The translations under genes were made by a program, and so were the position numbers. The notes below the pieces were generated by a model. The model saw nothing but the letters and a program-made list of their open reading frames with translations, did not search any database and was not told the origin of the DNA. Shown here in pieces: positions 53,237-62,184 of a stretch of DNA of 64,000 bases. Position 1 is the first letter of the stretch; the number at the start of each line of letters is the position of its first letter. Origin of the DNA: UPXZ01 sp964498765 (GTDB taxonomy: Bacteria > Bacteroidota > Bacteroidia > Bacteroidales > Paludibacteraceae); the NCBI GenBank assembly GCA_964498765.1, contig CAZCIU010000002.1, positions 31,199-95,198 on the forward strand, read 5' to 3'.

Positions 53237-53692
53237 GTGGATACGTTAAGTTATAAAACCATTTCTGCCAACAAAGCAACAGCGCAGAAAGAATGGGTAG
53301 TAATAGATGCTACCGACATGGTATTGGGACGTATGGGCTCAAAAGTTGCGAAGCTTTTGCGCGGTAAATACAAACCAAGTTTTACTCCGCACGTGGATTG
53401 CGGCGACAATGTTATTATCGTTAATGCCGACAAAGTGCGCTTGACCGGTGACAAATGGAACGGACGAGTATATCTTCGTCATACAGGATATCCGGGTGGT
53501 CAGAGAGAATATACTCCGGCTGACTTATTGGAAAAAGGTGCTGATCGTCTTATCAAAAAAGTGGTTAAAGGTATGTTGCCTAAAAACCGTCTTGGAGCTA
53601 AGATCCTTGGCAATCTATATGTGTTTGCAGGTCCGGAACATAATATGCAAGCTCAACAACCAAAACAAATTGATTTAAACTCACTTAAATAA
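53237..53692 (+). CDS. rplM: 50S ribosomal protein L13
   Basis: This 151-residue large-subunit protein reads as typical L13: EWVVIDATDMVLGRMGSKVAKLLRGKYKP near the start, HVDCGDNVIIVNADKVRLTG, and MLPKNRLG. It uses a GTG start; the first residues (MDTLSYKTISANKATA) are characteristic of L13 in Bacteroidales, so no later ATG is needed. It is followed after 5 bases by rpsI, the universal partner. Confidence 0.98.
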   Translation: MDTLSYKTISANKATAQKEWVVIDATDMVLGRMGSKVAKLLRGKYKPSFTPHVDCGDNVIIVNADKVRLTGDKWNGRVYLRHTGYPGGQREYTPADLLEKGADRLIKKVVKGMLPKNRLGAKILGNLYVFAGPEHNMQAQQPKQIDLNSLK

Positions 53693-53697
53693 GCAGT

Positions 53698-54084
53698 ATG
53701 GAAGTAATAAATGCATTAGGAAGAAGAAAAGCAGCTATTGCTCGCGTTTTCGTAAGTGAAGGAAAAGGACAGATTACAATCAACAAACGCGAACTTGCCA
53801 ATTATTTTCCATCACCAATGTTACAATATATTGTAAAACAACCTCTAAACAAACTAGGTGTTGCTGAAAAATACGATATCAAAGTAAATCTTGGCGGTGG
53901 CGGTTTCAACGGACAAGCAGAAGCTCTTCGTTTGGCAATTGCACGTGCATTGGTTAAAATCAATCCGGAAGACAAAAAAGCATTGAAATCTGAAGGATTT
54001 ATGACTCGTGACCCACGCGAAGTGGAACGTAAAAAACCGGGTCAACCAAAAGCTCGCAAGAGATTCCAATTCTCAAAACGTTAA
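53698..54084 (+). CDS. rpsI: 30S ribosomal protein S9
   Basis: This 128-residue small-subunit protein has ALGRRKAAIARVF at the N-terminus and ends in the conserved basic tail KARKRFQFSKR, whose last residues reach the P-site tRNA. It is translated right after rplM. Confidence 0.98.
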   Translation: MEVINALGRRKAAIARVFVSEGKGQITINKRELANYFPSPMLQYIVKQPLNKLGVAEKYDIKVNLGGGGFNGQAEALRLAIARALVKINPEDKKALKSEGFMTRDPREVERKKPGQPKARKRFQFSKR

Positions 54085-54117
54085 GAATATATTCCAATAC
54101 ATCAATTTGTCAATGTG

Positions 54118-54140
54118 CCGAACAATGTGCACATTGTCGG
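54118..54140 (+). promoter_or_regulatory. Palindromic hairpin in the rpsI-rpsB gap
   Basis: CCGA-ACAATGTGCACATTGT-CGG forms a stem with one bulged A. No T-run follows, so a terminator is unlikely. It could be part of an rpsB leader structure. Confidence 0.4.
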
Positions 54141-54276
54141 ATTGGATGTTTGGTGCATTATATAAGTTTAGTATCTAAATCTTTAAGATCTTTTCAGTCA
54201 AACTTGAAATGCTACTTAGAGATTGGTTCTAAAAAGATTTCAGAATTAACAAAGAAAGTAAACAAAATTCAAAAAA

Positions 54277-55110
54277 ATGTCAAGAACAAATTTCGAACAA
54301 TTATTAGAAGCCGGTTGCCACTTTGGTCACTTAAAACGCAAATGGAACCCAGCTATGGCTCCTTACATCTTTATGGAGCGCAATGGTATTCATATCATTG
54401 ACTTGCACAAAACAGTTGTAAAAATTGATGAAGCAGCTGCTGCAGCAAAACAAATCGCAAAATCTGGTCGCAAAATTTTATTCGTTGCTACCAAAAAACA
54501 AGCTAAAGATGTAGTTGCAGACAAAGCAACAGCAGTAGGAATGCCTTATATCACTGAGCGTTGGGCTGGAGGTATGCTTACCAACTTCCCTACAATCCGT
54601 AAAGCGATCAAAAAAATGTCAACTATTGACAAAATGACTACTGACGGTACTTTTGATAATATCTCAAAACGCGAAAAACTTCAAATTACTCGTCAACGCG
54701 AAAAACTAGAAAAGAACCTTGGTTCTATCGCAGACCTTACCCGTTTGCCTTCAGCTATCTTCGTAGTGGACGTGATGAAAGAGCATATCGCAGTGAAAGA
54801 AGCTCAAAAATTAGGTATTCCGGTATTTGCTATTGTAGATACTAACTCAAATCCTAACGATGCAGACTTCATTATCCCGGCAAACGACGATGCAACAAAA
54901 TCAATTGAAGTTATTTTGAATGCAGTTTGTGCAGGAATTCAAGAAGGAATTGAAGAACGCAAAGTTGAGAAAATCGATACCGAAGCGGCTGAAGCTCCTG
55001 AAACGAAAGAAAGAAAATCACGTGTTTCAAAACGCCCAAGAACTCAGAAAGAGGATGACGAAGCTATGAAAGCTAACGTGGTAAAGAAATTCGTTAAAGA
55101 AGAAGACTAA
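54277..55110 (+). CDS. rpsB: 30S ribosomal protein S2
   Basis: This 277-residue small-subunit protein has the blocks LLEAGCHFGHLKRKWNPAM, ILFVATKKQAKD, ERWAGGMLTNFPTI and PVFAIVDTNSNPNDADFIIP. The C-terminal tail (about 225-277) is charged and variable. It lies 193 bases after rpsI and is followed by tsf, the usual partner. Confidence 0.98.
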   Translation: MSRTNFEQLLEAGCHFGHLKRKWNPAMAPYIFMERNGIHIIDLHKTVVKIDEAAAAAKQIAKSGRKILFVATKKQAKDVVADKATAVGMPYITERWAGGMLTNFPTIRKAIKKMSTIDKMTTDGTFDNISKREKLQITRQREKLEKNLGSIADLTRLPSAIFVVDVMKEHIAVKEAQKLGIPVFAIVDTNSNPNDADFIIPANDDATKSIEVILNAVCAGIQEGIEERKVEKIDTEAAEAPETKERKSRVSKRPRTQKEDDEAMKANVVKKFVKEED

Positions 55111-55119
55111 TTTATCATA

Positions 55120-55158
55120 AAATCCCTCTTCGTCTTTTCGGACAAAGAGGGAATTTTT
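55120..55158 (+). terminator. Terminator between rpsB and tsf
   Basis: A stem of AATCCCTCTTCGTC with GACAAAGAGGGAATT (one mismatch) is followed by a T-run. It may be partial, lowering tsf relative to rpsB, since no clear tsf promoter is seen. Confidence 0.75.
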
Positions 55159-55244
55159 AAAATAGAAATATATAATTTACAAAAAATATACATTCTCCGA
55201 TTTGCTCTCGGGCAGATAAAAAGAATGAAAAAAGGATTACAACT

Positions 55245-56063
55245 ATGGCAGTAACAATGGCAGAAATTTCAAAATTGCGTACAATGACCGGCGCAGGTAT
55301 GATGGATTGTAAAAATGCACTTACTGAAGCTAACGGCGATTTTGAAAAAGCAATAGAAATTATTCGTAAAAAAGGACAAGCTATCGCAGCAAAACGTAGC
55401 GACCGCGAAGCATCTGAAGGTTGCGTATTGGCTGCAGCAGAAAATGGTTTTGCAGCTGTATTGGCTCTAAAATGCGAAACTGACTTCGTAGCTAAAAACG
55501 CAGATTTTATCGCACTTACTCAATCTATTCTGGATGTAGCAATGGCTCAAAAACCAGAATCTCTTGACGCTTTGAAAGCGTTGGAAATTGATGGCCGTTC
55601 AATCGAAAACTTGGTAACAGACCGTTCAGGTATTACCGGTGAAAAAATGGAATTAGATTATTACGAGTTCGTAAAAGGTGCAAGCACTGTATCTTACATT
55701 CACCCAGGAAACAAATTGGCAACTGTAGTTGCATTTGCTGAAGAAGGAGTTGACACTCAAGTAGCTCGCGACGTAGCTATGCAAGCAGCAGCTATGAATC
55801 CTGTTTCTTTGGACAGAACTTCAGTTCCACAAAAAGTCATCGATACTGAATTAGAAGTTGGGCGTGAAAAAGCTCGTCAAGAAGGCAAACCAGAAAATAT
55901 GTTGGATAAAATTGCTGAAGGACGTTTGAATAAATTCTTCCAAGAATCTACTCTTCTTGAGCAAGCATTTATCAAAGACAGCAAAGTTTCTGTAGCAAAC
56001 TATTTGAAAGAAAATAAAGCTACTGCAACTGATTTCAAACGCGTGACTTTGAATCAAGAATAA
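55245..56063 (+). CDS. tsf: Elongation factor Ts
   Basis: This 272-residue nucleotide exchange factor for EF-Tu has an N-terminal UBA-like domain (MAEISKLRTMTGAGMMDCKNAL), the conserved TDFVAKN motif in the core, and a dimerisation core to the end. A GGAT-containing purine stretch lies before the ATG at 55245. Confidence 0.98.
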   Translation: MAVTMAEISKLRTMTGAGMMDCKNALTEANGDFEKAIEIIRKKGQAIAAKRSDREASEGCVLAAAENGFAAVLALKCETDFVAKNADFIALTQSILDVAMAQKPESLDALKALEIDGRSIENLVTDRSGITGEKMELDYYEFVKGASTVSYIHPGNKLATVVAFAEEGVDTQVARDVAMQAAAMNPVSLDRTSVPQKVIDTELEVGREKARQEGKPENMLDKIAEGRLNKFFQESTLLEQAFIKDSKVSVANYLKENKATATDFKRVTLNQE

Positions 56064-56081
56064 TTCGCTGTTAGATATTTT

Positions 56082-56117
56082 AAAAAAGCCTTTCGGATTT
56101 CCGAAAGGCTTTTTTCG
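56082..56117. terminator. Terminator between tsf and the convergent methyltransferase
   Basis: A perfect stem AAAAAAGCCTTTCGG / CCGAAAGGCTTTTT with a 4-base loop has A and T runs on both sides, so it serves both genes. Confidence 0.9.
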
Positions 56118-56136
56118 TTTCATGTTCGAAATGATT

Positions 56137-56760
56137 TTACTTTTTCCTCCCGATAAATCGGATTACAGAAGCCAGACCATTATGAAAAAATCCTTCACTG
56201 AGATAAGTTTCTGTTTCGCTAAGTTCGATAATCTCAAAATCAGGAAAGTGCGACTTTATTTCTACTTCAGAAAATAACATTTCCACATTATTTGGTCCGC
56301 CTACATTTGGATTTTTAGCTAAATATTGCAGATTGTTTTTGCTGAAAGCTTCAAAAATGACAATTCCACCTTTTCTCAGTAATTTACATAAGTTTTTTTG
56401 CAAATCTGCCTTAATATTGGGTGGAAAATGTGCAAAAATCAACACCAAGGCATCAAATTCCTCATCTTTGTATCCCAGTTCGGATAATTCTCCAACTTGA
56501 TAATCAATTTTTACATTATGTTTATCAGCTAAACTCAGAGCCTTACTTTTTCCTTCAGCACTAATATCAAAAGCGTTCACTTCCCAACCCAGTTGAGCTG
56601 CAAAAACAGCATTTCTTCCTTCTCCTTCAGCCGGAAAAAGAACTTTCCCGGGATTAAATTCTTTTATTTTTTCTTCCAGATATTTGTTGGGTGCCTCACC
56701 ATAAGCAAAATCATCCATTTTGTACCGAGTATCCCAAAAATCCTTAATTGTTGCAGTCAT
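56137..56760 (-). CDS. Class I SAM-dependent methyltransferase
   Basis: This 207-residue protein resembles the TehB/thiopurine-type methyltransferases. It opens FWDTRYKMDDFAYGEAPNKYL, then motif I is VLFPAEGEGRNAVFAAQLGW, acidic motif II NAFDIS, and FDALVLIFAHFP follows. The C-terminal SVIRFIGRKK ends the chain. The substrate is not known. It stands alone, converging on tsf. Confidence 0.88.
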   Translation of the reverse strand: MTATIKDFWDTRYKMDDFAYGEAPNKYLEEKIKEFNPGKVLFPAEGEGRNAVFAAQLGWEVNAFDISAEGKSKALSLADKHNVKIDYQVGELSELGYKDEEFDALVLIFAHFPPNIKADLQKNLCKLLRKGGIVIFEAFSKNNLQYLAKNPNVGGPNNVEMLFSEVEIKSHFPDFEIIELSETETYLSEGFFHNGLASVIRFIGRKK

Positions 56761-56859
56761 TTTTTCTCATTTTTTACATTGATAACTATAGCTTCTAACA
56801 AACTATTAGATGAAATGTTGTTCGTTTCGTACTGACGCGAAGATTTGATAAACTTTGTC

Positions 56860-56890
56860 TTTGCACTTCTTAAACTTTTAAGTAATTTTG
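56860..56890 (+). promoter_or_regulatory. Promoter of the gltX-glycosyltransferase-wecB operon
   Basis: TTTG (56860-56863), a 19-base spacer and TAATTTTG (56883-56890) match the consensus. The expected transcript start near 56897 rules out the in-frame TTG at 56888 and supports the ATG at 56915. Confidence 0.75.
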
Positions 56891-56914
56891 CAAGCTAATC
56901 ATCTAATTGTAAGA

Positions 56915-58441
56915 ATGAATAAAAAAGTGAGAGTGCGATTTGCACCAAGTCCTACCGGTCCGCTGCATATTGGCGGAGTTCGTACAGCATTGTATAATTA
57001 TTTATTTGCTCGCCAGAATGGGGGAGATATGTTGCTCCGGATTGAAGATACCGATTCGGCTCGTTTTGTTCCCGGCGCTGAAGATTACATTGTGGAGTCG
57101 CTGCAGTGGCTGGGCATCGGAATTGAAGAAGGTATCGGAGCGGCCAATGAAGGCACTCACGCACCATATCGTCAGAGCGAACGTAAAGAAATTTACAAAA
57201 AATACGTGAACGAACTATTGGAAAAAGGTTTGGCTTATTATGCATTTGATACGCCGCAGGAACTGGATATGATGCGTGGAAAAGTCGCTAATTTTCAGTA
57301 CGATGCATCAACTCGTATGGAAATGCAAAATTCACTTTCATTGTCCAAAGAAGATGTAGAACAAAGACTAGCTAATGGCGAAAAATACGTTGTTCGGATT
57401 AAAATAGAGCCAAATATTGACATCAAAGTAAACGATTTAATTCGTGGTGAAGTGATTATTAATTCCTCGATTATTGATGATAAAGTACTTTATAAATCGG
57501 TGGATGAATTGCCGACTTACCACCTTGCCAACGTGGTGGACGACCATTTAATGGAAATTTCGCACGTTATTCGTGGCGAAGAATGGTTGCCTTCGTCGCC
57601 GCTGCACGTGATTTTATATCAATATTTTGGTTGGGAAAAAGAGATGCCGGCATTTGCACACTTGCCGCTTTTGCTTAAGCCTGATGGAAATGGAAAATTA
57701 AGTAAACGCGACGGTGACCGACTTGGTTTCCCGGTTTTTCCGCTTGATTGGGAAGATGCAGCGACCGGAAATATCTCATCTGGCTACCGTGAAGCAGGTT
57801 ATTTCCCTGAAGCAGTAGTGAATTTTCTAGCATTGCTTGGCTGGAACAATGGAACAGACCAGGAATTGTTTTCAATGCAAGATTTGATTGAGCAGTTTTC
57901 ATTGGATAGAGTGAGTAAAAGTGGGGCAAAATTCGATTACGAAAAAGGAAAATGGTTTAATCATCAATATTTGCAGCTAAAATCCAACGAAGAAATTGCC
58001 GATATTTTCCAACATATTCTGGTGCAAAAAGATATTTTTGAAGACTTTAATAAACTGTCAAAAATAGTTGGTTTAGTCAAAGAAAGAGCCAATTTTGTAA
58101 CCGATCTTTGGGAGCAAAGTTCCTATTTCTTTGTAGCACCGGATAGTTACGATGAGAAAACGGTGAAAAAACGCTGGAAAGAAGATACGCCACAACAAAT
58201 GAACGAATTGATTGCTGTTTTGAACGGAATTGATGATTTCTCATCAGCGAACGCAGAAGTGATTGTGAAGCAGTGGATTGAAGAGAAATCTTACAATTTG
58301 GGTGGAATTATGAATGCATTACGCTTGGCACTTGTAGGAGCGTCGAAAGGAGTTCATTTGTTTGACATTACCGAGCAAATTGGCAAAGAAGAAACTATAA
58401 AGCGCATTCAGCAGGCTATAGAGCGGCTTGCTTCAGAATAA
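56915..58441 (+). CDS. gltX: Glutamyl-tRNA synthetase
   Basis: This 508-residue class I enzyme charges tRNA-Glu. The HIGH-type motif is PSPTGPLHIGG, and the KMSKS-type loop is KLSKRDGDRLG. The C-terminal helical part (about 340-508) binds the anticodon. The start at the ATG is fixed by the promoter lying just before it. The next gene begins 9 bases after its stop. Confidence 0.97.
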   Translation: MNKKVRVRFAPSPTGPLHIGGVRTALYNYLFARQNGGDMLLRIEDTDSARFVPGAEDYIVESLQWLGIGIEEGIGAANEGTHAPYRQSERKEIYKKYVNELLEKGLAYYAFDTPQELDMMRGKVANFQYDASTRMEMQNSLSLSKEDVEQRLANGEKYVVRIKIEPNIDIKVNDLIRGEVIINSSIIDDKVLYKSVDELPTYHLANVVDDHLMEISHVIRGEEWLPSSPLHVILYQYFGWEKEMPAFAHLPLLLKPDGNGKLSKRDGDRLGFPVFPLDWEDAATGNISSGYREAGYFPEAVVNFLALLGWNNGTDQELFSMQDLIEQFSLDRVSKSGAKFDYEKGKWFNHQYLQLKSNEEIADIFQHILVQKDIFEDFNKLSKIVGLVKERANFVTDLWEQSSYFFVAPDSYDEKTVKKRWKEDTPQQMNELIAVLNGIDDFSSANAEVIVKQWIEEKSYNLGGIMNALRLALVGASKGVHLFDITEQIGKEETIKRIQQAIERLASE

Positions 58442-58450
58442 ATTCAGCGA

Positions 58451-59746
58451 ATGAAACGCGTACTTATCATCACATATTATTGGATACCCAGCGGTGGCGC
58501 AGGCGTGCAGCGCTGGGTAAAATTTGTGAAATACTTGCGCGAATTCGGTTGGGAGCCGGTGGTTTATACGCCAGAAAATCCCGAATATCCATCTGAAGAT
58601 TTGTCTTTTGAGAAAGATATACCGAACGGAATTAAAATTCTCAAAACGCCTATTTGGGAGCCTTATGATATTTACCGAAAACTAACCGGAAAAAAAGGGC
58701 AGAAAATCAATGCCGGATTTATTTCTGAAAATAAAAAATCGGGTTGGAAAGATAAACTGTCCATTTGGCTACGTGGAAATTTTCTAATTCCCGATCCAAG
58801 AAAATTCTGGATTAAGCCGTCGGTTAAGTTCCTATCGGATTATCTTACGAAAAATCCAGTGGATGCTGTTGTAAGTACTGGTCCGCCACATTCTATGCAT
58901 TTGATTGCTTTAGGACTTAAAAAACACTTTCCGAAACTACCTTGGATAGCCGACTTTCGTGATCCGTGGACGAATATTGATTTTTACCAAGACTTAAATC
59001 TCAGCTTTCTGGCGGATAAAAAACATCATCAATTAGAACGAAAAGTAGTGCAATCGGCTGATTGTGTGGTTGTTGTGTCAAGTGATATGCATCGAGAATA
59101 CAAGGCTCTTAATCCAAAACGGATAGAACTTGTTACAAACGGTTATGATGCAGATGATGTAGAAAATCAAGCGATTGAACTGGATAAGAAATTTTCATTA
59201 TCGCATATCGGGACGCTGAATGCCGCTCGAAATCCGAGAATATTGTGGAAAGTTTTGGGTGATTTGTGTCAGAATAACAGCCAATTGAAGGAAGATTTGC
59301 AGATAAATTTAATTGGAAAAACTGATTTTTCGGTGATTGAAGAACTTGAAATAAATGGTTTGACTGCAAATTTGCAAAAGATTGATTATGTTTCGCACAA
59401 GGAAGCCGTAAAATATCAAAAAACTTCTCAAATTTTATTGCTTTTAATCAATAATTCTGCAAATGCAAAGGGAATTTTAACCGGAAAATTCTTTGAATAT
59501 TTAGCTGCGAAAAGACCAATTTTAGCTATTGGACCAAGTGATGGCGATGTGGCTGAAGTACTAAAAGAAACAAATGCAGGAAGGATTGTTGATTTTGAAG
59601 ATGAAAAGAAGATGACTGAATTGATTTTGGATTTCTATGAAAAATTCAAAGCGGGAAATCTTGCGGTTACTTCCAATTCCATTGAGAAATATTTCCGAAA
59701 ATCACTCACGCAGCATCTCACAGAGATTTTGAATAGTTTGACATAA
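58451..59746 (+). CDS. Glycosyltransferase, GT-B fold (GT4-like)
   Basis: This 431-residue cytoplasmic enzyme has a GT-B layout. The N-terminal domain starts VLIITYYWIPSGGAGVQRW with a glycine-rich loop. The C-terminal donor-binding domain begins near SLSHIGTLNAARNP and contains LTGKFFEYLAAKRPILAIGPSDGD, the usual E-containing block. It probably adds a sugar to a lipid-linked or surface glycan. The neighbouring wecB gene suggests N-acetylmannosamine-type sugars are involved, but the substrate is unknown. Confidence 0.88.
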   Translation: MKRVLIITYYWIPSGGAGVQRWVKFVKYLREFGWEPVVYTPENPEYPSEDLSFEKDIPNGIKILKTPIWEPYDIYRKLTGKKGQKINAGFISENKKSGWKDKLSIWLRGNFLIPDPRKFWIKPSVKFLSDYLTKNPVDAVVSTGPPHSMHLIALGLKKHFPKLPWIADFRDPWTNIDFYQDLNLSFLADKKHHQLERKVVQSADCVVVVSSDMHREYKALNPKRIELVTNGYDADDVENQAIELDKKFSLSHIGTLNAARNPRILWKVLGDLCQNNSQLKEDLQINLIGKTDFSVIEELEINGLTANLQKIDYVSHKEAVKYQKTSQILLLLINNSANAKGILTGKFFEYLAAKRPILAIGPSDGDVAEVLKETNAGRIVDFEDEKKMTELILDFYEKFKAGNLAVTSNSIEKYFRKSLTQHLTEILNSLT

Positions 59747-59758
59747 CAGAAAAAGTAG

Positions 59759-60829
59759 ATGAAAAAAATTATCACCATAGTTGGAGCGCGTCCGCAGTTT
59801 GTTAAGGCGGCGACTTTAAGCCGTCAATTTGCCCTGCAGGGAGTTAGTGAAAAGATTATCCACACCGGGCAGCATTACGATGCCAATATGTCGGATGTGT
59901 TTTTCGATGAAATGGAAATTCCACGTCCGGCGTACAACCTTGAAATTCACGGTGTTGGTCACGGTGCAATGACCGGAAGAATGCTCGAAGGTATAGAAGA
60001 GATTTTGCTCAACGAGAAACCCGATGCTGTATTAGTTTATGGTGATACTAATTCTACGCTTGCCGGAGCCTTGGCAGCAACCAAATTGCATATTCCTCTG
60101 GTGCATGTAGAAGCAGGATTGCGTTCTTACAATATGCAAATGCCGGAAGAAATTAACCGGATTTTGACCGACCGGATTTCTACTCTTTTGCTTTGCCCGA
60201 CAGATACTGCTATCGAAAATTTGAAAAAAGAAGGATTTGAGAATATAAAAACCAAGATTGTGAAAAATGGCGATGTAATGCAGGATGCGGCACTCTTTTA
60301 TGCTGAAAAAGCCGAACAAAAATCAACTGTTTTGTCGAAATTAAATGTGCCAAGATTTGTTCTTGCCACCATTCATCGTCAGGAAAATACAGATAATCCT
60401 GAAAATCTGCGTGGAATTATTGCGGGACTTAACGAAATAAATGCTGAAGTTCCTGTGGTAGTTCCTTTGCACCCACGCACACGAAGCATTTTGAGCAAGC
60501 AAAATCTGCAACCGGAATTTACCATAATTGAGCCTGTAGGATATTTTGATATGATAATGCTGCTGAAAAAATGTGAAATGGTAATTACCGACAGCGGTGG
60601 AGTGCAGAAAGAAGCATTTTTCTTTGGAAAACAGTGCGTAACGATGCGTGAAGAAACCGAATGGGTGGAATTGGTGCAGAATGGTTTTAATATATTAACC
60701 GGAAGTGAAGCGAAAAAAATAGTTAATGCATTTCACGAAAGCAAAAAACGCAAATCTGACTTTACTGTCAACCTATACGGACAAGGAATGGCTGCAGAGC
60801 GAGCTGTACAAGAAATAATCGCTTTATAG
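59759..60829 (+). CDS. wecB: UDP-N-acetylglucosamine 2-epimerase (non-hydrolysing)
   Basis: This 356-residue enzyme interconverts UDP-GlcNAc and UDP-ManNAc, a precursor of surface polysaccharides. Family blocks are present: IVGARPQFVKAA, TGQHYDANMSDVFF, VYGDTNSTLAGALAA, HVEAGLRS, PEEINR, TIHRQENTD and TDSGGVQKEAFF. It is the third gene in the gltX operon and ends at a strong terminator. Confidence 0.95.
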   Translation: MKKIITIVGARPQFVKAATLSRQFALQGVSEKIIHTGQHYDANMSDVFFDEMEIPRPAYNLEIHGVGHGAMTGRMLEGIEEILLNEKPDAVLVYGDTNSTLAGALAATKLHIPLVHVEAGLRSYNMQMPEEINRILTDRISTLLLCPTDTAIENLKKEGFENIKTKIVKNGDVMQDAALFYAEKAEQKSTVLSKLNVPRFVLATIHRQENTDNPENLRGIIAGLNEINAEVPVVVPLHPRTRSILSKQNLQPEFTIIEPVGYFDMIMLLKKCEMVITDSGGVQKEAFFFGKQCVTMREETEWVELVQNGFNILTGSEAKKIVNAFHESKKRKSDFTVNLYGQGMAAERAVQEIIAL

Positions 60830-60848
60830 CGATAAAAAACCAAATAAA

Positions 60849-60887
60849 AAATCCTATCAGCCGAGGCTGATAGGATTTCATTTTTTT
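60849..60887. terminator. Bidirectional terminator between wecB and ferredoxin
   Basis: A perfect stem AAATCCTATCAGC / GCTGATAGGATTT with a 4-base loop, followed by CATTTTTTT on the plus strand, lies between convergent genes. Confidence 0.88.
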
Positions 60888-60900
60888 AATGCGTATTTAG

Positions 60901-61068
60901 TTACGCCGGATGAATTGCTTCTGATGGACAAACATCGGCACAAGTACCACAGTCTGTACAAATATCCGGATCAATCACGTAGATATCACCTTCAGAAATA
61001 GCATCTACAGGACACTCGCTGATGCAAGTACCGCAAGCAATACAATCTTCATTAATTACGTAAGCCAT
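60901..61068 (-). CDS. 2[4Fe-4S] ferredoxin
   Basis: This 55-residue ferredoxin is short enough to be missed by length-filtered gene finding. Two CxxCxxCxxxCP motifs are present: Cys9, 12, 15, 19 and Cys37, 40, 43, 47, the classical clostridial-type layout for two [4Fe-4S] clusters. It is a low-potential electron carrier in the cytoplasm, linking for example pyruvate:ferredoxin oxidoreductase to NfnAB or Rnf. NfnAB is encoded at 8.8-11.7 kb in this window. TACTTTTG on the minus strand (61105-61112) is its -7 box, about 37 bases upstream. Confidence 0.96.
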   Translation of the reverse strand: MAYVINEDCIACGTCISECPVDAISEGDIYVIDPDICTDCGTCADVCPSEAIHPA

Positions 61069-61482
61069 TTTTCTAAAAATTTTTGTTAGTACTAATTAGT
61101 TCTGCAAAAGTATAACAATTTCCATTCCTAAAAAAGTTTTTGTCTAATTTTTAGTATAAAAAAATCTATTATTAGTTAATTGATTGTGTTTATAACTTGA
61201 TTTTGTTGGATTACAATGAATAAGTGAAATGTTAAACTTGTGTTAAAATTTTCAATGAAATTCATCGAATAAGTGTAAACCATTGAATCATAGAAAGTTA
61301 ATTGTTGAAAAGAATTTTTTACTTTTTTTAATTAAAACTTGCCGTGTTTTGATGATTTTTTATAAATTTGCAATGTATGTTACAAAGTTTTTCCAATCTT
61401 CATTTCTTAATCTATACCTCTGAATAACAGTATTTTACCCTATTTCAAAAAATAATTTACTCATTATTAATTTCAAAATTAG
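61069..61482. other. AT-rich intergenic region with two divergent promoters
   Basis: This 414-base gap holds the ferredoxin -7 box (minus, TACTTTTG at 61105-61112) and the phosphate operon promoter (plus: CTTG at 61338-61341, a 21-base spacer, TAAATTTG at 61363-61370). The rest is AT-rich. I see no gene, repeat or clear Pho-box. Confidence 0.5.
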
Positions 61483-62130
61483 ATGGACAATACATTTTTC
61501 AGTAAGTTCACACCAAGAGAACCAAAATTTTTCCCACTTTTAAAAGGAATCGTAGAAGTAATTAAATCAGCATCTGATTTAATGTTAGAATTTGTAGAAA
61601 AAGGCAATCACCAGAACGCTGCAGAATACTACAAAAAGATTAAAGAAGAAGAGCGCAAAGGAGATGCCCTTTCTAACAAGATTTTTGATGAATTGAATTC
61701 CACTTTTATCACTCCGTTTGATAGAGAAGACATTCATCATTTGGCTACCAGAATGGACGATGTAACTGACTACATCAATAGCGCGGCAAAACGAATTTAC
61801 CTTTACAATCCGAAAGAAATTCCGTCTGAAGCTAAAGATTTAGTAACTCTGATTAAAGAAGCTGCGATTCAAATGGAAAAAGCAGTTGATGAACTGGATG
61901 TTTTGAAAAAAAGCAGACAGCGAGTTTCTGAATACTGCCATGAATTACATGCAATCGAAAACAAAGCCGACGATGTTTACGAACATTTCTTAATCAATCT
62001 ATTTGAAAATCAAAAAGATGGCGTAGAATTGATTAAAGAAAAAGAAATCATGTACGAGCTTGAAAAAGCTACCGATGCTGCTGAAGGTGTTGGTAAAATT
62101 ATCAAAACTATCATCGTTAAGTACGCATAA
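61483..62130 (+). CDS. DUF47 family protein (PhoU-like phosphate transport regulator)
   Basis: This 215-residue all-helical protein is of the DUF47/PhoU-like family. It has ExxxD-type metal-binding repeats in EEERKGDALSNKIFDEL and LHAIENKADDVYEHFL, with TPFDREDIHHLATRMDDVTDYI between. Such proteins are encoded beside PitA-type phosphate transporters and are thought to modulate them. The pit gene follows after 54 bases. Confidence 0.93.
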   Translation: MDNTFFSKFTPREPKFFPLLKGIVEVIKSASDLMLEFVEKGNHQNAAEYYKKIKEEERKGDALSNKIFDELNSTFITPFDREDIHHLATRMDDVTDYINSAAKRIYLYNPKEIPSEAKDLVTLIKEAAIQMEKAVDELDVLKKSRQRVSEYCHELHAIENKADDVYEHFLINLFENQKDGVELIKEKEIMYELEKATDAAEGVGKIIKTIIVKYA

Positions 62131-62184
62131 AAGAGTGTAACTCCAATTTATTATTTATTCTCTTTTATAAATATTCGATTTAAG

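Noticed and set aside
54150..54401. Open frame of 83 codons before and into rpsB
   Set aside because: It overlaps the rpsB start in another frame; the basic peptide has no family resemblance.
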